This document shows, one piece after another, positions 8,785 to 17,337 of a stretch of DNA of 37,027 nucleotides (positions within the stretch are counted from its first letter, which is position 1; each line of letters begins with the position of its first letter). The DNA is taken from contig JAILEN010000009.1 in the NCBI GenBank assembly GCA_024687655.1, positions 1-37,027 on the forward strand, given 5' to 3'. A program made the position numbers and the translations under genes. Origin of the DNA: Lachnospiraceae bacterium. Lineage in GTDB: Bacteria > Bacillota > Clostridia > Lachnospirales > Lachnospiraceae. The notes under the pieces were generated by a model that did not search any database, was not told where the DNA came from, and worked only from the letters and a program-made list of their open reading frames with translations.

Positions 8785-9957
8785 TTATACTATCCGGTAC
8801 ACCACGTCCGCAAAGGAGATCACATCCATGCGTTTGAGCTTTTTGGCCTTATGGTACGGCAGTATTTCGCCATTTACGAAAGTCCCGTTTTTGCTGTTGA
8901 GGTCCTGTACATAAAAACTGCCGTCCCGCCGGAAAATCTTTGCATGATAACGGCTCACAGCCTCCGAGGATAAAATGGCGTCGTTTCCACCGGAGCGGCT
9001 GCCAATGGAAAATGGGTTTTTATCCACCTGAAGGTCACAGCCTCCCCGGCCTCCCGATTCATATATGAGTCTGCCCCGGCATCCGGTCCTGTCTTCGGAC
9101 AAAAGCATGGTTTCCTCCTCGGGCTGCGGCACCTCATCAAACTCGATGTCCCGAAAAGGTTTCTTTTCAGGCAACAATTTTCGTCTGCCCTTTAAAAAAT
9201 CCGGCAGAAGCTCAATGATACGGGCCTTAAATCCGTCAGTCAGTTTTTTGATGAGGCTTTTTTTCTCACTTACCCTCTCCTCAGGTTCTTCGGGGACTTC
9301 GTAACGGAGCCGATCATATCTGCAGGCTTCGGCTGCCACCGGTTTGTCATAATCGGGGGTGTCCATAAAATCAGATTCGTCATAACTGAAATCCTCCGAC
9401 AGATCGGAGTCTTTGCACTCACGGCCCAGCCTCTCCATCAGATCATAAAATGAAAACTCCTCCCTCTCCGTGATGGCATACAGTTCATAACAAAGAGCCG
9501 TAACCTCCGCCTTTGAATGATCCACCTCGGAGATCACGAATCGCATCAGCTGTGCCAGCTGTTCCTTTACATCATCATGCTCCAGAGGACAGAAGCACAG
9601 CATGGCCCTGTATGTATCCTCCCTTTTTTCGTAGAGCAGGGCATCCGGGTGCAAAAGTATGTGCTCGTCTTCAATGAGATATTTGGCCAGTTTCCCGTAT
9701 GCCTCCTTTACCGAAGAAAAAAGCTCATACAGCAGATCAGCAGTTATGCCCTCGCACAGTATGATGTCCCTGAAGGAGCGCATGCCGCCGATATCATACC
9801 AGAACTGTGTTTTGCCGTTCAGCTCCAGTGAATGAAACGTTAGAAGCTGCGGGATATCATTTCTTTTCAGCATCTGTTTTTCAAAACCCAGGGCCGCCCT
9901 TTTCCCTTCCAGCACCATATAACTGCCCTGGACAGTACGTCTGTATTCAATATTCAT
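8785..9957 (-). CDS. FHA-domain protein (DUF6382-like N-terminus) of the Tad pilus operon
   Basis: A 390-residue cytoplasmic protein. The C-terminal 85 residues are a forkhead-associated domain, with [21 protein letters not shown] and [12 protein letters not shown] giving the G-R-S-H-N residues that bind phosphothreonine. The first 170 residues resemble the DUF6382 domain found with FHA domains in Clostridia: [10 protein letters not shown] and [19 protein letters not shown] with [13 protein letters not shown], a shape reminiscent of kinase-like or pseudokinase folds in type VII loci (my inference). The middle, about 195-270, is acidic and low in order. No membrane helix is evident. It starts within the stop of the preceding TadE-like gene (ATGA overlap), so it is the last gene of the pilus operon and probably links it to a Ser/Thr kinase signal. 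Confidence 0.85.
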   Translation of the reverse strand: MNIEYRRTVQGSYMVLEGKRAALGFEKQMLKRNDIPQLLTFHSLELNGKTQFWYDIGGMRSFRDIILCEGITADLLYELFSSVKEAYGKLAKYLIEDEHILLHPDALLYEKREDTYRAMLCFCPLEHDDVKEQLAQLMRFVISEVDHSKAEVTALCYELYAITEREEFSFYDLMERLGRECKDSDLSEDFSYDESDFMDTPDYDKPVAAEACRYDRLRYEVPEEPEERVSEKKSLIKKLTDGFKARIIELLPDFLKGRRKLLPEKKPFRDIEFDEVPQPEEETMLLSEDRTGCRGRLIYESGGRGGCDLQVDKNPFSIGSRSGGNDAILSSEAVSRYHAKIFRRDGSFYVQDLNSKNGTFVNGEILPYHKAKKLKRMDVISFADVVYRIV

Positions 9958-10253
9958 GACTCGCCTTCCTTTACGTCATTGCTGTCAATAAGCCCCTTTA
10001 CCGTCCTGCTCAGTCGAAAGACCTCCTGGGGCTTTGTGTCAGGCGCTTCATAGCTTGCCACGGTCTCCATGGCAGCGCCGTAGAGACTGATGCCTCCCAT
10101 AAACAAAAGCCCGATAAATATCATGCATATCCCCATAACTGCCGCTGCCTCCACCGTATATGCCGCCCGAAGCCTGAAGGGAAAAACATCCTCTCTTTTC
10201 ATATAATCCGTAAATCTGCTGTACACCCAGGCACAGCCACGTAGTTTTTTCAT
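9954..10253 (-). CDS. Small TadE-like pseudopilin
   Basis: A 99-residue protein with one hydrophobic helix at about 36-58. The sequence RAAYTVEAAAVMG before it is the prepilin-type pattern in which a Glu sits five residues after the cleavage point, here with Ala rather than Gly before the cut. A basic N-terminus of about 30 residues precedes it and a short polar tail follows. TadE/TadF proteins are minor pseudopilins needed for Flp pilus assembly. It overlaps its neighbours on both sides by 4 bases (ATGA), so it belongs to the Tad operon. Which of TadE or TadF it corresponds to cannot be decided. Confidence 0.75.
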   Translation of the reverse strand: MKKLRGCAWVYSRFTDYMKREDVFPFRLRAAYTVEAAAVMGICMIFIGLLFMGGISLYGAAMETVASYEAPDTKPQEVFRLSRTVKGLIDSNDVKEGES

Positions 10254-10681
10254 GTAGGCATACCTCCGTTACATAACACTGTTATCAAAAAGCCGGCAAA
10301 CAAAAAGGGAACAAAGGGCAACTCATAGCTTTTATCCTTATCAGACAGCACCATAACACACGCTCCTGCTGCTGCTGCCAAAACAAGCCCCAGCCAAAGC
10401 ATAAACACATTGCCCCAAAAGCCCATATATATGCCGGTTACTGTCAAAAGGACAGCGTCCCCCTTTCCTATCTTTTCGTGGGTGGCAATGCTCAGAATAT
10501 ATGCAGTAATCCCGGTGATCAGGCCTCCCAGCATCCTCTCACAGCTGATCCTGCCAAAGTACAGATGCAGTATCACACCCGCCATACCCCATAGCATCAT
10601 GGGGATCACAGGCACTGTCTTTTTTCTGATATCCTCTATGGACATATGCAAGAGCATACCCGTCATACATAGTGCTTCCAT
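10250..10681 (-). CDS. A24-family prepilin peptidase, second copy (TadV/CpaA-like)
   Basis: A 143-residue polytopic membrane protein with about four to five helices. The aspartyl protease pair is visible: Asp17 in SIEDIRKK and Asp75 in the GxGD motif (KIGKGDAVLL). Such short A24 peptidases cut the leader of Flp pilins and pseudopilins. I start it at the ATG at 10681, because GGAGG lies 9 bases upstream and this is 5 bases after the stop of the preceding gene; a longer frame would run through that gene. The operon has another A24 peptidase at its head (17309-17857), an unusual duplication. Confidence 0.85.
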   Translation of the reverse strand: MEALCMTGMLLHMSIEDIRKKTVPVIPMMLWGMAGVILHLYFGRISCERMLGGLITGITAYILSIATHEKIGKGDAVLLTVTGIYMGFWGNVFMLWLGLVLAAAAGACVMVLSDKDKSYELPFVPFLFAGFLITVLCNGGMPT

Positions 10682-10686
10682 AAGTA

Positions 10687-11520
10687 TCATCCTCCACATT
10701 TCGGACACGCATGGTATTTTTCCATAGCCTCGGACAGTTTCATCATGGATATGGTGCGTTTTAATCCGCTGCAGGATACCCTGCCATGATAGCAGTCGCC
10801 CCAGCTGGTGATATACACCGATGAGCCGGCATCCCTGCCACACAGCGGACAGATGGTATATCTGTGACCGCCGGAGTTTCTGAGATCCCCCACCGATGAA
10901 ACCGAGACACTTCTTATGGAGGGGTTGATATAGGGGCACTCCCGGGATCTGTGATATGCCCTGCCGAAAGGCGTGACATACACGTATTCCTCATCACCGG
11001 CCCCCTCATGGGGATCATATCCGTTCCATATCCTGGCACTCTTTTTCTGGTAAATAAAAATCCCCTGACCGGAAAAGAGTCTGATGGGAAGGTTGATCCT
11101 GTAGGCTGCAGTAAGCGTAATGTTTTTGTCGTCAACACTACTCTCTCCCAGATACACGCCCGCAGTCCCGCCCAGCACTGCTCCATCCAGCTTGACATCC
11201 GAGGACAAAAGCTTTCCGTAAAAAAGGGCTGACGCCGCATATATGTTGGGATCCTCGCTGCAGACTGCCATGGTATCCACTGTCTCGGTCAGGCATGTGT
11301 CTATGGCCCAGCCTGTCATCACCACCCTGATGAAAAACATCACACAGACCGCAAAGCCCATGAACACAGGAAGTGCCACCGCCGCTTCTATACTGTAGGA
11401 GCCCTTTTGTCTGCCGGAGAGCCGACAAAGATGTCTCTTCTGTGGAAAGAGAGATTTAGCTTCGTTGAGGATTGGAATCAGAATATGAACAATATAGGTA
11501 AATAGTTGAGAAAGAGACAT
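10687..11520 (-). CDS. TadE-type pseudopilin fused to two tandem His/Cys modules
   Basis: A 277-residue protein. GSYSIEAAVALPVF at 40-53 is a prepilin-type site (Gly, then Glu at +5) leading into a membrane helix to about 72, as in TadE. After an extracytoplasmic linker come two copies of a 45-50 residue module. Module 1 (179-228) reads VYVTPFGRAYH...C195...CPLCG with H190, C195, C224 and C227. Module 2 (235-277) reads VYITSWGDCYH...C250...CPKCG with H245, C250, C272 and C275. In both the spacing is H-x4-C then CxxC. The pattern VYxTxxGxxYHxxxC...CxxC resembles the Ada-like metal-binding tail seen on ComEC and YhcR-type nucleases (recalled, not searched). Zinc binding is likely. In the Tad operon between the DUF5702-like and peptidase genes. 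Confidence 0.8.
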   Translation of the reverse strand: MSLSQLFTYIVHILIPILNEAKSLFPQKRHLCRLSGRQKGSYSIEAAVALPVFMGFAVCVMFFIRVVMTGWAIDTCLTETVDTMAVCSEDPNIYAASALFYGKLLSSDVKLDGAVLGGTAGVYLGESSVDDKNITLTAAYRINLPIRLFSGQGIFIYQKKSARIWNGYDPHEGAGDEEYVYVTPFGRAYHRSRECPYINPSIRSVSVSSVGDLRNSGGHRYTICPLCGRDAGSSVYITSWGDCYHGRVSCSGLKRTISMMKLSEAMEKYHACPKCGG

Positions 11521-11545
11521 CTTTATCCACCCTCCGGCAATACTT

Positions 11546-13021
11546 TTACAGATATGACAGTATCGGCTCCTCAGTATACTCGTAGACTGACAGTTTTGTT
11601 GACACCAGGGGTGCCATGGACAGAAACAGGGGAGACCCGGACATTTTTACATGATATGTACCCTCTATCATCATGTTGTCCATCCTGACATTCACATAGT
11701 CCTCGTTTTGATGCAGCTCCTCCTCCATCAGATCAAGGGGCCTCAGTCCCAGTCTGGCAGAAGGCGTCACACACATGAAGGCAAAGAGGTAGCCCTTATA
11801 ATCAATACCCGATGATACATCTATGGCCTTTACATCGGTGTTCAGATACTCCGGCAGTGTAGCCAGATTGCTGGTCCAGTTGGAGGGCTCCTTGATCAGT
11901 GGAACCCTGCCTCCGCTCAGCAAAAGCCTCACATCCAAAACACTCTCCACATAGGCCCACGACGACAGTATCGCCATTGTGATGACCGGCTCCAGCTCGG
12001 GATTCATCAGGGCCGCCGAAGCCGCTGCTGCCAGTCCCTCTGCCTCAGACCGCCTGGCGCCGTCACTTGAAAGCGCCACCAGGTTCTCCGCCTCCCTCAA
12101 TGCCAGAAGCTTCTTTACCACGGATCGCAGGTTTTCCTCATCCGTCAGATTGCCGCTTACCACATATTCCAGTTCGTAATTCATATTGGCCCTCTCACGC
12201 CTGTCGGTATAGCAGCCCAGCCGGTCCAAAAGCCATAGCTTGTATAAGAGCTTGTCCGATACGGTAAGGTTCTTTTCCTCCGCATCCCCCCGGTTCAGGG
12301 ATCGCTTTGACACCCGGTCCATTGAAGTGATCCTGCCACCGGAAACTCCCATATCACTACCCAGCACCTGGTAGAGCACACCCCTTTTTCTGAAGCTCTC
12401 CACAGCATCTACGATCTCAAGGCTTTCATCTTCACCTGATACTCTTCCACCGCGGGATCCCGTCACATAGACCCTGTGTTCAACCGCATCGATAACTGAC
12501 GCTGAAAGCAACGTCCGATCTGGTACGTATCCTGCTGCCGTAACACCCTGTGCCGCCCTGCCTGCGTCCTCCCATTTTTCAATAAGCTCCATGGGGATAT
12601 CATACTTGGCCTGGGCGGCGGCCTCCTTCATAAAGCCGGCCCCTTTGTAGTCGGTAAGCAGCGTCACCTTATCCAGCTTTGTGTCAGTGGGATACATTCG
12701 GCACAGGTTCACATACTTGATGATCCCCCTGTCATGAGACGGATCCCCTCCTTCACTTGCATAGGAAGTCATCCGTGACACCAGTTTTTGTTCATCGGCG
12801 GCAGCCCCACCGTAACCCATATCCACAGCCAAAATCCCATACTCCTCGTACAGCAGTCTGTTGTAATCCCCCAGGCCGCTCTGGGCTGCCGAGGCCGCCA
12901 GGGTGTGGGCGGTACTCTTCATGCAAAAGTACCGCACCACCTCCGACATGGAAAAGAATAACGACATCACCATTGTGAGGCTCATGACCATAAAGATCGT
13001 TATACTGCCACATCTTCTCAT
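11546..13021 (-). CDS. DUF5702-like Tad-locus membrane-anchored protein
   Basis: A 491-residue protein with one N-terminal membrane helix (about 5-27 from the chosen start) and a large extracytoplasmic part. The start MRRCGSITIFMVMSL looks like a prepilin site (CG then SITIF) but has Phe rather than Glu at +5. Next comes the characteristic EVVRYFCMKSTAHTLAASAAQSGLGDYNRLLYEEYGILAVD, partly like TadG/TadE N-termini, which I recognise as the DUF5702 family of Firmicutes Tad loci. Function unknown; a minor pilus or anchoring component is plausible. The ATG at 13021 is chosen since GGAGG lies 7 bases upstream within the pilin gene tail and overlaps its stop. Confidence 0.75.
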   Translation of the reverse strand: MRRCGSITIFMVMSLTMVMSLFFSMSEVVRYFCMKSTAHTLAASAAQSGLGDYNRLLYEEYGILAVDMGYGGAAADEQKLVSRMTSYASEGGDPSHDRGIIKYVNLCRMYPTDTKLDKVTLLTDYKGAGFMKEAAAQAKYDIPMELIEKWEDAGRAAQGVTAAGYVPDRTLLSASVIDAVEHRVYVTGSRGGRVSGEDESLEIVDAVESFRKRGVLYQVLGSDMGVSGGRITSMDRVSKRSLNRGDAEEKNLTVSDKLLYKLWLLDRLGCYTDRRERANMNYELEYVVSGNLTDEENLRSVVKKLLALREAENLVALSSDGARRSEAEGLAAAASAALMNPELEPVITMAILSSWAYVESVLDVRLLLSGGRVPLIKEPSNWTSNLATLPEYLNTDVKAIDVSSGIDYKGYLFAFMCVTPSARLGLRPLDLMEEELHQNEDYVNVRMDNMMIEGTYHVKMSGSPLFLSMAPLVSTKLSVYEYTEEPILSYL

Positions 13022-13022
13022 A

Positions 13023-13190
13023 TCAGACCCTCCCGGCATCCTTTTCCACTTTGTCCAGGATATCCCCTGCGACCTTTGTGATACGATCCTTGAATATCAA
13101 AACCAGTGAAATGAGCACCACCAAAATCAGAATGACCTCCACCACTCCGACTCCATCCTCTTCTATCAAAAATCTTTTTATATCCAACAT
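13023..13190 (-). CDS. Flp1-family type IVb mini-pilin
   Basis: A 55-residue gene. The protein begins MLDIKRFLIEEDGVGVVE, with a class III prepilin site after Gly13 so that the mature chain starts VGVVE with Glu at +5, then a single hydrophobic helix (about 14-34), and ends in a short charged amphipathic tail with KDRITKVAGDILDKVEK. This is the layout of Flp1 major pilins of Firmicutes Tad pili. GAGGAG sits a few bases before the ATG. It lies between TadC and the DUF5702-like gene. Given its position and form, I infer it is the major pilus subunit, matured by one of the two operon-encoded A24 peptidases. Confidence 0.88.
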   Translation of the reverse strand: MLDIKRFLIEEDGVGVVEVILILVVLISLVLIFKDRITKVAGDILDKVEKDAGRV

Positions 13191-13225
13191 ATACTCCTCT
13201 CTTTCTCTGCATAATGCAGTCCGAA

Positions 13226-14431
13226 CTACAGGCTTATGGACATCAGCGCCGGCACGATCAAAACTATGAGTATCATCCCCAGCAGCCCTCCCATGGGTAT
13301 AAGCAGCTTTGTGGAAACCTGCTCCCCGGCGGTCTTTATATCCCGAAGCCTGGCCTCACGGACCATCTGCTCCTCATGGGAGAGCTGTTCCAAAAGCCTT
13401 TCATTGCCATGTCTTAGGTTCTGCCTCAAAAGTACCGTAAGCTTCCGGTATGACGGGTGTATGCAGTTCCTCCCGTACCTGTCATAGGCGTCGCCTTCCA
13501 GGGCGCCGTCCCTGATGGCCCTGTTCATCAGTATCAGGTTTTCATACGCGCACTTTTCCTCCTTAGGATGTGCGCCTTTCCACTTCATATACTGCTTTTC
13601 CATCCTGTCAAACGCTCCCCTTGGACTGATGCCGGCGCCCACATACAGACTCAGGTTCTCCACGATGTCCGGATACTGCCTTCCATATACCTCGCGTTTT
13701 TTTACCATTTCCCTCTTCTCATCTATTCCTGAACCCAGGTACAGAGCCACTCCGGTGACCAGCCCCAAGACACACAAGATCAGACCCTTGTATTCCACCG
13801 GCTTTTTCCACAGCAGCTTCTGACCCGAAATGTCCCCGGGGAGCACCATCTCGGTGCCGGCATTATCCTCATTGGACCGCTCCACCAGCATCCTGACTGC
13901 CTCCAAAAACCCCTCCGGGCTTTTTACATCCGGCTGAACGACGGTAAAGTAAAAGGTGTAATCCCTTTTTTCATCCTCTATGGAAAGGGTGCAGTCGGCA
14001 GTGATTATCTCATCTTCTTCAAAGCCGGTATGATCTATGTCTCCCGAAGGATCCACTATCCCTCCCGGACTAAAGTCCCACTGCGCACCCACCATGTCTC
14101 CGGCGTAGGAAGTCCTGGGCTTTAGCCTGCGCCAGACCGCATCAGGGCTTTCGTTGTCCCCAAAAAAACTCTCATCTATCTCCGATATGGCCTGATCGAA
14201 AAGCTTTTCAATCTGATCCTCCCCCATTTTCTGCGGAATAACGGAAATGTCGATCTGGCTTTTTTGTCCCGCTCCAGAGACCTCAAGCCTGACATCCCTG
14301 TCTTCATCTTCCGCCGATGGGCGTTCTATGGTAACGGTCCTCTCCACCAATGCATCATAAAAGCTGAGTCCCTGAATTATGATGCCTAAAAGCACTATGG
14401 CTATTATCAGCATTAAATGATTTTTCTTCAT
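13226..14431 (-). CDS. tadC: TadC-like type II secretion system F-domain protein with a large extracytoplasmic insert
   Basis: A 401-residue inner-membrane platform protein. The first helix is at 5-22. Residues 25-215 form a polar domain, predicted outside, which is not part of classical TadC. A second helix is near 217-236. The cytoplasmic GspF-type helical domain spans about 245-370, with YPDIVENLSLYVGAGISPRGAFDRM, the usual T2SSF phrase. A final helix, RDIKTAGEQVSTKLLIPMG and beyond, is at 372-399. TadB and TadC together form the platform that the TadA ATPase works against. ATGA overlap with tadB. The 190-residue extracytoplasmic domain has no recognisable relation and may contact pilins. 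Confidence 0.87.
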   Translation of the reverse strand: MKKNHLMLIIAIVLLGIIIQGLSFYDALVERTVTIERPSAEDEDRDVRLEVSGAGQKSQIDISVIPQKMGEDQIEKLFDQAISEIDESFFGDNESPDAVWRRLKPRTSYAGDMVGAQWDFSPGGIVDPSGDIDHTGFEEDEIITADCTLSIEDEKRDYTFYFTVVQPDVKSPEGFLEAVRMLVERSNEDNAGTEMVLPGDISGQKLLWKKPVEYKGLILCVLGLVTGVALYLGSGIDEKREMVKKREVYGRQYPDIVENLSLYVGAGISPRGAFDRMEKQYMKWKGAHPKEEKCAYENLILMNRAIRDGALEGDAYDRYGRNCIHPSYRKLTVLLRQNLRHGNERLLEQLSHEEQMVREARLRDIKTAGEQVSTKLLIPMGGLLGMILIVLIVPALMSISL

Positions 14432-15234
14432 AGACTGTTCATAACCTTATCTATTATATGGTCCCCAAAGGCCACGGATCCGGCGTATATCAAAAGGCTG
14501 CCGGACATAAGCACCACCCCGGCCACATTATGGTAAAGTGGGGCCAGAAAGCCCCTGCTGGACAGCTTCATATACAGGATTATGACCATGGGCATGACTG
14601 ACATTATGGAAAGCTCCAGTTTTTTCTGTGAGATCATGGATGACAGTTCGCCCCTCATATTGATCCTCTCCTCCAGCCTGTCAGCCGTATCCCTGAGATA
14701 CTTTGCATAGCCTCCGCCCAGTCTTTTGGTATATAGGAATATTTCCCCAAAGCTTTCTATCTCCTCTATGGGATATTTTTCCACAATACTCAAAAAAGCC
14801 TTTTCCACCGGGACATGCATTTTTACCTCACGGTTCATCTCCACAAGATCCGGGATGAGGATGCTCTTTTGCCCATACAGGTTTTTAAGCACATCCGCAG
14901 AATCATAAAAAGCGTTTTCAACCGAATATCCTGTCTGCAAAAGAGATGCCACCGACAGAAGGATCTCTTTAAACTCCTGCCGGATACGCTCCTGCCGCGC
15001 CTCGCTTTGCTTTTTCATATACCTGAAACAGTTTACTATCCCCACCGGTATGATCACCAAAAGACCATAGAGCGAATCGAAAAAGCCATAGGCTATCAGC
15101 ACTGCCAGGCCGGCGCTTTCCAAAACTACTATCAGGTAGTCCTTTACTCCCGCCACATAATGAAGCCGCCCCCGGGATCTCAGCCCTTCTGCAACAGCTT
15201 TTTTGTGTGCTCCAGTTCGTTTTTTCTGATCCAT
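14428..15234 (-). CDS. tadB: TadB-like type II secretion system F-domain protein
   Basis: A 268-residue membrane platform protein. Hydrophobic segments lie at about 32-48, 55-68 and two near 208-255. Between them is the cytoplasmic T2SSF domain with QEFKEILLSVASLLQTGYSVENAF, then EIFLYTKRLGGGYAKYLRDTADRLEERI, typical of TadB. It pairs with TadC and the TadA ATPase in Flp pilus assembly. The ATG at 15234 overlaps the end of tadA by 55 bases; GGAG lies about 10 bases upstream and no later in-frame ATG precedes the first helix, so I keep it. Confidence 0.88.
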   Translation of the reverse strand: MDQKKRTGAHKKAVAEGLRSRGRLHYVAGVKDYLIVVLESAGLAVLIAYGFFDSLYGLLVIIPVGIVNCFRYMKKQSEARQERIRQEFKEILLSVASLLQTGYSVENAFYDSADVLKNLYGQKSILIPDLVEMNREVKMHVPVEKAFLSIVEKYPIEEIESFGEIFLYTKRLGGGYAKYLRDTADRLEERINMRGELSSMISQKKLELSIMSVMPMVIILYMKLSSRGFLAPLYHNVAGVVLMSGSLLIYAGSVAFGDHIIDKVMNSL

Positions 15235-16379
15235 CCTCCGGTATCTCCTGATTCCTCGTAAGCATAGAGTGTCGAAAGTTTTACTTCGTTGTCCTCCATC
15301 CCCATTACCTCGGCGATCTCCAAGAGCTTACGTTCCCCGGTTTTTATCCTGCCCAGATGTATGAAAATATCAATGCCACTGGCTATCTGTTTTCTGATAG
15401 CCGACACCGGCAGATCCACATCCGACGCCATCAGCACCATGGTCTCCAGACGCGAGACCATATCCCTGCAGGAATTGGCATGGCCCGTCGACAGGGTGCC
15501 GTCGTGCCCCGTGTTAGCTGCAGTCAAAACCTCCAGCGCCTCGGCACCGCGGCATTCACCCACCACTATCCGGTCAGGCCTCATGCGAAGGGCTGCTCTG
15601 ACCAGGTCTCTGATCCTGATCTCCAGCTTTCCCTCCAGGGTGGCGTTGCGGGTCTCCAGTCTCACCAGGTTTTCTACGCCTCTTATCTGAAGCTCTGCAG
15701 AATCCTCTATGGTAATGACCCTTTCGTCCCTGGGCACAAAATCTGTCAGCGCATTTAAAAACGTTGTCTTTCCGCTGCCGGTGCCCCCACAGACGAAGAT
15801 ATTGTATCCGGTCCTTACCAGTTTCTCTAAGAAGTCAGCAATCTCGCCATTAAGCGACCCATAGGCCAAAAGCTTTTCCATGGTTATCCTCTCATCCGGA
15901 AAACGTCGTATGGTGACTGTCGCTCCGTCAACCGAAACCGGCGGTAAGATCACATTTACTCGCGACCCATCCATGAGCTTGGTATCCACGATGGGACAGG
16001 ATTCATTTACCACCCTGTTGTTTTCGGCCACGATCTGCTGTATCACGTCATACAGCTTCTCCTCAGATGAAAAGGATATGGTGCTCCTTTTCAGCCTGCC
16101 TGCTTCCTCTATAAAGATCTTGTCAGGTCCGTTGATCATTATCTCCGTCACTCCGGGCATCTCCAGCAGCTCCTGAAGAGCATCCAGCTTGCGCAGAGAA
16201 TTAAATATCTCCCGCTCCAGCTGGACCCTTTCAAATATGGGAAGGGGACGATCCCTGGCTGAATGTATGATCTCCCTGCGGATGATCTGCCTGATCTCTT
16301 CATCATCTATGTCTCTGGACAGATCCATCTTTTCGAGGATCCTTGTCCTTATTTGTTCACGCAAGTTCTCTTCTAACAA
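15180..16379 (-). CDS. tadA: TadA/CpaF-type pilus assembly ATPase
   Basis: A 399-residue cytoplasmic AAA-like secretion ATPase of the VirB11/CpaF type. Walker A is GGTGSGKTT at 198-206, the Asp box is ITIEDSAELQI at 222-232, Walker B is RPDRIVVGECRG at 267-278, and the His box is GHDGTLSTGHANS at 291-303. The N-terminal domain includes MPGVTEIMINGPDKIFIEE, normal for CpaF. It powers Flp pilin polymerisation through TadB/TadC. The frame begins with TTG at 16379, overlapping tadZ by 23 bases; the ribosome site is only fair, so the exact start is less sure than the gene. The next gene, tadB, begins inside its end. Confidence 0.96.
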   Translation of the reverse strand: MLEENLREQIRTRILEKMDLSRDIDDEEIRQIIRREIIHSARDRPLPIFERVQLEREIFNSLRKLDALQELLEMPGVTEIMINGPDKIFIEEAGRLKRSTISFSSEEKLYDVIQQIVAENNRVVNESCPIVDTKLMDGSRVNVILPPVSVDGATVTIRRFPDERITMEKLLAYGSLNGEIADFLEKLVRTGYNIFVCGGTGSGKTTFLNALTDFVPRDERVITIEDSAELQIRGVENLVRLETRNATLEGKLEIRIRDLVRAALRMRPDRIVVGECRGAEALEVLTAANTGHDGTLSTGHANSCRDMVSRLETMVLMASDVDLPVSAIRKQIASGIDIFIHLGRIKTGERKLLEIAEVMGMEDNEVKLSTLYAYEESGDTGGWIRKNELEHTKKLLQKG

Positions 16380-17337
16380 AGTTTCCCAGATTCCCTTCTA
16401 AAAGCTGTCCGAATTCATAAGTACCGTCTGCCAGATTAGTAGCCGACATGGGCAGGATAACCTCCTGTATATCCGGAGCCTCACTGATATTGGTAAGATA
16501 GGACATGAATTTACCCTGCGCCTTTCTGTAATAATCCTCAGGCCTCCCCAAAATTATCAGTTCCTTCATCCTGCTTATCACATCCTCAAATCCCTGCAGC
16601 ATCTGATCCATCAGCACCACCAGCTGGTAGCCGTTTTTTTCTGCGGTCTCAAAAAGCCTCTCCCACTCATCCCCAGTGATCTCGGCTATCCTGCCGGGAT
16701 TTCTCATGGGTGGTAACAGGGCTATGCCCTCGAAATACCAGATGAATTCCTCCAGGGAAAATGACGGATCATCCTCTGTCTTCATCAAATATAAAAGATC
16801 CAAAAGGTCATTTTCCACATTTCTGCCCAAAAGCTCCGGCAGGATGCTTATGGTCTCAAGATCCACAAACAAAGCCTTACCATCGGTATTCCTGGTCTTT
16901 GTGTAAGCCATGGAAAACGGCAGCCTCAGATCGTGCCAGATGGGTGAAAATATCCCTGTTGATGAACCTCTTTTTACATGCATCCCAGTGATCATCTTCA
17001 TGACATCATCCTGCCTGATGGCCGAGTATATCCTGTCCAAAAAGGTATCCATGGACTGATACTTATACAGAGACTCAACATCCTCTATCCTATCATCCGT
17101 CTCGTTGCACAGATACATTACACGGGTAAGCTTCACGTCCGGTCTCTCCTTTTCATAAGCCAAAAGAAAAGCCCTGCCCAAAAGCCCCAGATCATATTTC
17201 CCCTCATCATTTAAAAAATCCGATACGTCCGTGAATGCACTCACTCTTATCTCATCCTTTGTCCACGCCATAAAATGGCACAGCGATCTTACATATGATA
17301 TGTCCTCATCACATACCAATACCCTGAAATGCTCCAT
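16357..17337 (-). CDS. tadZ: TadZ/CpaE-like pilus localisation protein with no recognisable P-loop
   Basis: A 326-residue protein beginning with a receiver-like domain (VLVCDEDISYVRSL, about 5-115) lacking a clear phosphorylation site, as in TadZ. The C-terminal half has the MinD/ParA-like layout: GIFSPIWHDLRLPFSMAY at 128-145 takes the place of the P-loop, then KALFVDLET at 154-162 as the strand after it, and VVLMDQ later. The glycines and lysine of the Walker A box are missing. TadZ proteins place the Tad machine at a cell site, and loss of ATPase activity is known for some members. Position between a peptidase and tadA, and the overlap with both, supports the call. GGGAGGGGG lies about 10 bases before the ATG. 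Confidence 0.75.
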   Translation of the reverse strand: MEHFRVLVCDEDISYVRSLCHFMAWTKDEIRVSAFTDVSDFLNDEGKYDLGLLGRAFLLAYEKERPDVKLTRVMYLCNETDDRIEDVESLYKYQSMDTFLDRIYSAIRQDDVMKMITGMHVKRGSSTGIFSPIWHDLRLPFSMAYTKTRNTDGKALFVDLETISILPELLGRNVENDLLDLLYLMKTEDDPSFSLEEFIWYFEGIALLPPMRNPGRIAEITGDEWERLFETAEKNGYQLVVLMDQMLQGFEDVISRMKELIILGRPEDYYRKAQGKFMSYLTNISEAPDIQEVILPMSATNLADGTYEFGQLLEGNLGNFVRRELA

